Source of the DNA: Echinometra lucunter
Taxonomy: Eukaryota > Echinodermata > Echinoidea > Camarodonta > Echinometridae
NCBI GenBank assembly: GCA_029962745.1
Contig: CM057154.1
Coordinates: forward strand, 17,721,337-17,785,336
Direction of reading: 5' to 3'
DNA: 64,000 nucleotides
In this document: piece by piece, positions 57,720 through 64,000 of the stretch
Layout: every line of letters starts with the position of its first letter
Position numbering within the stretch: the stretch's first letter is position 1
The notes under the pieces: generated by a model
The model's database searches: none
Told to the model about the DNA's origin: nothing
Seen by the model: only the letters and a program-made list of their open reading frames with translations
Program-made: the position numbers and the translations under genes

Positions 57720-59420
57720 ATACATGTACTTCGGCAGCAACATGGAATAGAAAGAGAGTTGGTACGTTTGCTTTAGATAGATGTTGAACATACCATCCAT
57801 GTTCCACTATAGTGTTAGGCAGTGATCTCTTGGCCCTTCTGCGCACGTGCAAGATATGTGGATGTACTGGTGAATGTACAAGGTGAAGACCGGGAATCTA
57901 CAGGATTGGTTGACATTTGATTGACGGACTATATTGTCCTTTTGGACTATATACATGTACATGTATACTTCCAAAGCTGTCTATTCTTGAGTTGTGTTGT
58001 AAACTGCCAAGATGGCACATGGTCCCTTTAGCTTTCTGAGGATCACAGGTCCCAGGAGAGATCATAATTTATAAGACGCACACTACATTACAGCTACAGA
58101 ATGAATCTGGGAATTGTATACTACCATCCAGCATTGTCTAATTGTAAAAATATATATAGAGGCGTACAAGATGGAAAGACAGGAAAATGTATTGGAGGAT
58201 ATGCATGGGGATGAAAGTTTGGATGTCATTCAGGATATGGATCTGGAAGAAGATGAAGAGAACATGTCCTTGGATGAAGACATGGACTGCGAGGAAGAGG
58301 GGGGGGGGGGGGGATGTACTTGATCAGGAAATGGAATGGGAAACATCTGACCATAGCTCAGAGATTTGCTATGCGATAGATGAAAGTATATTTGTGACTT
58401 TCCAGACCATTGCAGAGCTTAGGGACATGCACTTTGTCATGTTGGTCTAGTTACATGACATGCCTTCCCAAATATTTGTATAGGATTTGAAGCAGCAAGT
58501 TGCTTGACCATTCGCATCACCTTCATACGACTATCCTTCAGACACCCTTTGGCAACTATTGCCAACGAGACTTGCTCATTGCATGTCCTGTAGAACTTTC
58601 TGCGTACAACAGAATGAGGTCTCCGCTCAGGAGCAAATTACAGCGGAGTTGACATCGAGTACTTGTAATGTTTGTCATGAAATCTTCATACGCCTTAAAG
58701 TTTATTGTTAGCTGGACACCTACAGAGCAGATGAGGAACATTAAACATTTTAACAAGTGTTCTGTTGATCTGTTTTCACAGCAACTTGGAATAAAAAAAG
58801 TAGAGTTTGAAACGTTTGCTTGAAAGATGTTGAACCTATACCCGCGATTCACTAGTTTTGTCCTTTATCATTGTACGCAGCGATCGATGTCTTGGTCCTT
58901 ATCCATACAAGGTGAAGTTGTATAGATATACTCATGAATGCACAAAGTGAACACCGGGGATACAGGACTGATGGACATTTAAATTGGTGGATATTGACAT
59001 TACCCCTTTGTGGAATATGTACATGAACATGAATACTTCCAAAGCAGTTTTTTCTTGGGTACTATCGGAAAGCTGCTGAAATGGCACATGGTCCACATAT
59101 CATTGATCCACGTATAATACATGTCCCACATGAGTGAATAACTTAGTATAATGGACGTACACTGCGTAAGAGCTACAGAATGAATCTGGGAATTGTGTAC
59201 TATCATCCAACCCTGATTGCCTCATTGTCGTAAAAATATATATATAAAAACGTTCCAAATGGAAAGGCAGGAAAGTGTACTGGAGGAGGCCATGGATGTG
59301 GATGAAAGTTTGGATGTTATCCACGATATGTCTTTGGATGAAGACATGGACTGGGAGGAAGAGGGAGGGGGGGGGGGGATAAATAAATGTATTTGGATGT
59401 GAGAGCTGTTGATGGGAAGA
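57720..59420 (+). repeat. Direct duplication (~1.1 kb) with a short acidic ORF
   Basis: 57730-58345 and 58780-59400 share ACAAGGTGAA, ACATGAATACTTCCAAAGC-like, GATGGCACATGGTCC-like and CTACAGAATGAATCTGGGAA in order. Both carry an ATG (58171; 59259) opening MERQE(N/S)VLE...ESLDVI.DM..DEDMD.EEE, which runs into a G tract (15 G at 58299-58313). After it, 58314-58449 is open in another frame (DVLDQEMEWETSDHSSEICY). No family recognised; it may be the 5' exon of a multi-copy gene or repeat. Confidence 0.5.
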
Positions 59421-60835
59421 AACTATACCACCAGGGTAGATGTGAAAGGTTGAACTCTGAATTACTATACAGCTAAGCAGGCAAACTTCAGACTTCAGTC
59501 ACGTCCAGAATTAAGCTTAAGGTTGATTGGAACACAATAGTAGCGACGAGCTGAATTCGTATTTCTTCGTTACGATATCGGTATAGCATATTAGAAACCT
59601 TTTGAACTGGACTTTTGGAGGTGGAACACGACAAGCTGAGTAGTCAAAACCGTTAATGAAAACAACCAAAAACATGTATTAAGTGATGGGAGCACGCATG
59701 CATGCTAGTGACGTACGTAAACGTAGAGCGGAATTCACCAGATAGGTCCTATAAGGGTAGTCTAGTGGGTAGTCCTATAAGGTCCTATAAGGGTAGCCTA
59801 GTGGGTAGTCCTATATAGGGTAGTCCTATAAGGGTAGTGCCTAGTGGACTCGCTGAGTCTTTATCAGACTCTTTGTCCGATCCAGCTCTTGTGGACTGAC
59901 ACTCACAGATTGGATATGGTAGCTCATTGATGTGTATTACAAGTTCAATATGTGTAACATTTGCCATGGAATCTCTATGTCAGAGTTGTTTATGGGCCCA
60001 TAGCTAGGGCAGGCAGAGCTTGGAAAAGTTGTAGTATAGCATGCCTTTATTAAGCTCGTGCCAGAGAAATTCAGTCGCGTCGAGATCCGAGGGCCGTACA
60101 ATGTTTCCACTTTTCAAAAAAAATTTCCTGGAATGAACACGGAATGAACAATGAAAATTCCTGGAATTTCAAGAAATATCCTGAAATTTTGAAAAAGGCT
60201 ACGATCATCTCCAAACCATTGATCCGTAGGCCCTACATGCAGTGACGGCGATTTCATGTAACGGGTGGGGGGGGGGGGGGGGAGCCAGAAACACCGAAGA
60301 TCTCCTCCCCAAATCTGTTTCGAGAAGTGGAAGGCCAAGGGGGATGGTCATTATTATGCAAGCGAGCGAAGCAAGCGAGCTAACAAAATAACCTCAAAGA
60401 ATAATGAAAAGAAGCCTCATTGTGCCATCAAAATACACTCTAGGCCTATATTCACGGAATCATCAAATATCCTGGAAAATTCCTGGAATTTTTTTCATTT
60501 CCTGAAATTATCCTTGAAAACCTCAAAAACTCCTGGAAATTCCTGAATTCCATGAGAATTAGAAACACTGGGGCCGTATGAAGGAAGTTATGTATGATTC
60601 GCCAAGTATGGCCGCAGCTCGACCGCTCATGACAGTGCCGCGAGAGCTATAATTAGAAATAACAGCAGAACATCTGCACTGAAAGATTAATTTTTGTGGT
60701 GGTTGCAATGCAATTATGTGTCCACTCCACTGTTTTTATTGTAATTTTAAGGTGCCTTTGCAAGACGGCATATACATGAAAACCAGAAGTGCCTTTTGAA
60801 GGGTTGTATAATTGTAAATGATCGAGTGGCTCGAT
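59421..60835. other. Non-coding with a CCTATAAGGGTAG repeat
   Basis: 59745-59850 repeats AGGTCCTATAAGGGTAGTCTAG variants. 60240-60345 is a poly-G repeat related to 12225-12315. No gene. Confidence 0.5.
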
Positions 60836-61320
60836 ATGGTGACCCTGGAGTACGCTCGACAACAGGTCATGTGCCAGCTTTGTGTCCCAGTTGCGAAATT
60901 CGCATCACGGGTCATGAATTTCGCATCCCAGGTCATGAATTTCACGTCACGGGTCATGAATTTTGAATCCCAGGTCATGAATTTCATGTCACGGGTCATG
61001 AATTTCGCATCCCAGGGGGGTGTAACATAAAAAATACAATCAATCTTACAATAGATATCAATCGTAAGTCTATGGAAAACCATGTACTAAAGAGATACAA
61101 TCGATTGTAAGGTTAATTGTATCTCTTTATGTTACACCCCCCAGATCATGAGTTTGGCATCCAGGGTCGTGAATTTCGCATCCCGTCGTGAATTTCGCGT
61201 CCTGGGTCATGAATTTCGCACCACGGTCGCGAATTTCGCGACTGGGACGAAAAGATGGCCGAGAAATTCAACTCGCACATATGACCTGTTGTCAAGCGTA
61301 CTTCAGGGCCACCATAATAT
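60836..61320. mobile_element. Foldback element with TCATGAATTTCGCATCC tandem core
   Basis: The end TATGGTGACCCTGGAGTACG (60836) is inverted near 61318 (CGTACTTCAGGGCCACCATA). The core repeats GGTCATGAATTTCGCATCCC about every 28 bp on both sides of an inserted MITE. Confidence 0.75.
61014..61142. mobile_element. Nested MITE with GGGGGGTGTAACATAAA ends
   Basis: It starts GGGGGGTGTAACATAAA and ends with the inverse. The inside repeats ACAATCGATTGTAAG-type palindromes. It splits the tandem core of 60836-61320. Confidence 0.8.
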
Positions 61321-61650
61321 GTATGTCTTGGGGTGAAGGCATGCATATCAATTATAGTGTTTGGTCTATATGGTTGAAATTCAAGATGTTTTAATGTAGG
61401 AAAATTGTCTTGATGTATCAACATGTGAAGTGTGATGGCTGGATGATGACCACTTTTTTTCATATATAAAAGTCATATAAAGGAGAGTGTACGAATTAAA
61501 AGAATTATTGAAATCGTCATGCAACCAAACTTAAGGAACCCATTTGTTTCTAGAGTAATTATTTGAGTTATGTAATGAATGCCAGGGTCGATGAGAACTT
61601 GTGAATGATAATGGAGCGGGATTATACTTCGAATTTGCTGCTGGAAGGAT
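61321..61650. other. Unassigned
   Basis: No element ends, repeats or exon signals recognised. Confidence 0.3.
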
Positions 61651-62571
61651 CACGGGCGTCGCTAAAGGGGGGGGGGGGGGGGTGTGTGGGGGGGGGGGGG
61701 TGTGGGGGGGTGTGACACCCCCCCCCCCCCCACTCAAAATTCTTGTCGGCAAATTCACTATCGCTGTCGGAAAAAAAAAAGGAGATAGAGAGAGAGAGAG
61801 AGAGAGAAAGGAGAGGGAAGAGGAAGGAGGGAAAAAAAAGGAAAAAAGAGGAGTAAGGTGCCCAAATAGAGTCATATTCGGCTTATTTACTTGTGCATTT
61901 TGACGACGAAATAATACTGTACCACGAAAGAGAGTGTATATTTTTCCTTGCTCGCTGCGCTAGCTTGTATTATATTTAGATACAGGATGTTTTCGGAAAG
62001 CAAACACATTCGGCTAGTGAGATGAACACTATATAATCTAGATATCTTTCGGCCCATCATGTATTTTGATGAAGAAGTATTACTTCTACCATAAAAAGAG
62101 TATGTATATTTTTCCTAGCTCGCTGCGCTCGCTCGTGTTCAGATACAGGATGTTTTCGGAAAGCAAACACATTCGGCTAGTGATATGAACACTATATAAT
62201 CTAGATATCTTTAGGCCCATCATGTATTTTGATGAAGAATTATCACTTCTACCATAAAAAGAGTATGTATATTTTCCTCGCTCGTGTAATATTTAGATAT
62301 AGGATGGTCTTAAAAGCAAATAAATTAGGTAGGAGATGTGACCAAATATATCAAAATAGGTACCTTGAAGGCCAATCGTGTATTTTGATGAAGAACCTTA
62401 ACTTCTACCATGAAAAGGATTACGAATTTTTCCTCCCTCGCTACGCTCGCTCGTATAATATTCAGATACAAGATGGATTGGGGAAAGCAAACAAATTTTG
62501 CAAGCTATAGGCCCATCGTGTATACTGATGAAGAATTATCACCTACCATAATATAGAGTATATATATTTCT
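61651..62571. mobile_element. Second copy of the CACGGGCGTCGCTA element, right part missing
   Basis: It is colinear with 53808 onward but carries an extra GAGATAGAGAGAGAG block (61783-61815). Similarity stops at about 62571 inside a tandem unit, where unrelated sequence begins. Confidence 0.8.
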
Positions 62572-63290
62572 GATGAGTGCCGGAGTGGCTGACTGCAGTC
62601 GATGGATGATAAATTCCTATGGTAAACCTTGTTATGTGAGGAGTGCTGATGGTGATCACGCATACTTCAACCTGATGAATTCAGCTTTCAGCAGCTTTCT
62701 GGTACTCGGCAAGCACGGGGCTTGCTAACAAGACAGTAGCCGTTTAAATTGGTTTTAAAGGACAGTCTTGTTGTACTGTCTCTATTTTTATCATTTATCA
62801 CTCACGTACATTTTCATCTTTCTGACTGCGATCTGCGAGAGCAGTCATGCTTGTGTCAACAAAGCTGACTGTATGAGAAGCCGTCATACATGGCATGTAA
62901 ATGCCAGTAATTCTACGACTATGACTTCACACTAATTGCAACGGAAAGTATTTCAATGGTTTTAGTCTAGTGGACAATCACATTATAACCAAAAAAAAAG
63001 TTCTAAGAAATCTGAGTGATGGAAAGCATTTTGTGATATTTTCTCGTTTTCGGCTAATATGCATTTAAGGACGGACACAACCAACAAGTTGACTAACTGT
63101 TCGGTTTGATACGCCTCAACAAGCATTCATTTGTTGTGCGTTTGCCCATCCATCATGACCGAGTTGGTGGCCAATATATTTCTGTGAATATTGATGACTT
63201 TTAGATACGGCTATAAAGCCTCTGATGAAAACATAACTCTATAATCCTATAGAAATTATGTTTTGTGATGTAGGCCCTATAAAATATAGA
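62572..63290. other. Unassigned sequence between two element copies
   Basis: No recognised repeats or ORFs. It begins TGATGAGTGCCGGAGTGG exactly where the second copy breaks off. Confidence 0.4.
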
Positions 63291-63394
63291 CACGGGCGTC
63301 GCTAAAGGGGGGGGGTGTGGGGGTGTGACACCCCCCCCCCACTCAAAATTCTTGTCGACAAATTCACGATCGCTGTCGGCAAAAAAAATAAAAG

Positions 63395-63435
<41 letters not shown>

Positions 63436-64000
63436 TGGAAGAGGAAGGAGGGGAAAAAAAGGAGAAAAGAGGAGTAAGGTGCCCAAATAGAGTCATATTC
63501 GGCTTATTTACTTGTGCATTTTGACGACGAAATAATACTGGTACCACGGAAGAGAGTGTATATTTTTCCTTGCTCGCTGCGCTCGCTCGTATTATATTCA
63601 GATACAGGATGTTTTCGGAAAGCAAACATATTCGGCAAATGAGATGAACACAAATATATAATTTAGATAAATTATCTTTAGGCCCATCATGTATTTTGAT
63701 GAAGAATTATCACTTCTACCATAAAAAGAGTATGTATATTTTCCTCGCTCGTGTAATATTTAGATATAGGATGGTCTTAAAAGCAAATAAATTAGGTAGG
63801 AGATGTGACCAAATATATCAAAATAGGTACCTTAAAGGCCAATCGTGTATTTTGATGAAGAACTTTCACTTCTACCATGAAAAGGATTATGAATTTTTCC
63901 TCGCTCGCTACGCTCGCTCGTATAATATTCAGATACAAGATGGATTGGGGAAAGCAAACAAATTTTGCAAGCTATAGGCCCATCGTGTATATTGATGAAG
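63291..64000. mobile_element. Third copy of the CACGGGCGTCGCTA element, cut by window end
   Basis: It starts CACGGGCGTCGCTAAAGGGG. It shares the GAGATAGAGAG block with copy 2, while its core (63600-64000) is almost identical to 53990-54390 of copy 1. Confidence 0.85.

Noticed and set aside
54080..63977. The same 93-codon frame (MMKNYHFYHKKSMYIFLARV...) at 54080, 62229 and 63696
   Set aside because: Repeated because the three transposon copies repeat. It crosses two tandem units and shows no protein-like domain.

Overview
The window is nuclear genomic DNA of a marine invertebrate, most likely an echinoderm and probably a sea urchin. This is inferred from split genes with GT/AG introns, LINE and tRNA-SINE fragments, very many short inverted-repeat DNA transposons, long poly-G/poly-C runs, and recurrent TAGGCCTA, TACATGTA and GCTCGCTGCGCTCGCTC words. 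No species is proven. Positions 35477-35976 are an assembly gap of exactly 500 N.

Two host genes can be supported, both on the minus strand. The clear one is a selenoprotein M gene (SELENOM). Four coding exons (25760-25650, 23559-23489, 20782-20704, 17237-17094) join in phase into a 134-residue ER protein: a signal peptide, a CxxU redox motif whose U is an in-frame TGA (23547-23545), the family's YHN...PGANP segment, an LGFY segment and a C-terminal KREL. A candidate SECIS hairpin (14742-14660) and a poly(A) signal (14551-14546) lie about 2.4 kb after the stop. The TGA splits the frame, so a simple ORF search misses the gene. The second is an unrecognised gene at the left end, with exon candidates at 4864-4830, 4686-4548, 761-564 and, weakly, 262-173.

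Layout: 1-4.9 kb, unknown gene, with a TTAA-flanked MITE and a nested foldback in its large intron. 4.8-14.5 kb, intergenic, with a duplicated segment, a 1.5 kb foldback with 9-bp target duplications, a 1.1 kb hAT-type element and small hairpin elements. 14.5-26 kb, SELENOM, whose introns hold a 700-bp pyrimidine tract against the last acceptor, an array of TGACCTTTGACCT (DR1-like) sites, a second TTAA MITE, a SINE and telomere-like repeats. 26.7-31.5 kb, a stack of transposons inserted into one another, resolvable by their target duplications. 31.7-36 kb, LINE 3' ends and a decayed LINE reverse transcriptase. 36.1-40.4 kb, tandem 1.73-kb units beside the gap. 41.5-50.4 kb, further hAT-type elements, RTE-like fragments, a 74-bp tandem array and a 4.8-kb palindrome containing a 2.5-kb hAT-type element. 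51.3-53.8 kb, triplet microsatellites. 53.8-64 kb, three copies of a poly-G-ended element with a CGCTCGCT-rich tandem core, LINE fragments, a TTAA MITE, and a duplicated segment encoding a short acidic ORF.

Most open frames longer than 60 codons here are chance frames in repeats. The window shows a small selenoprotein gene (134 codons) spread over 11 kb by transposons, in otherwise almost wholly mobile-element-derived DNA.
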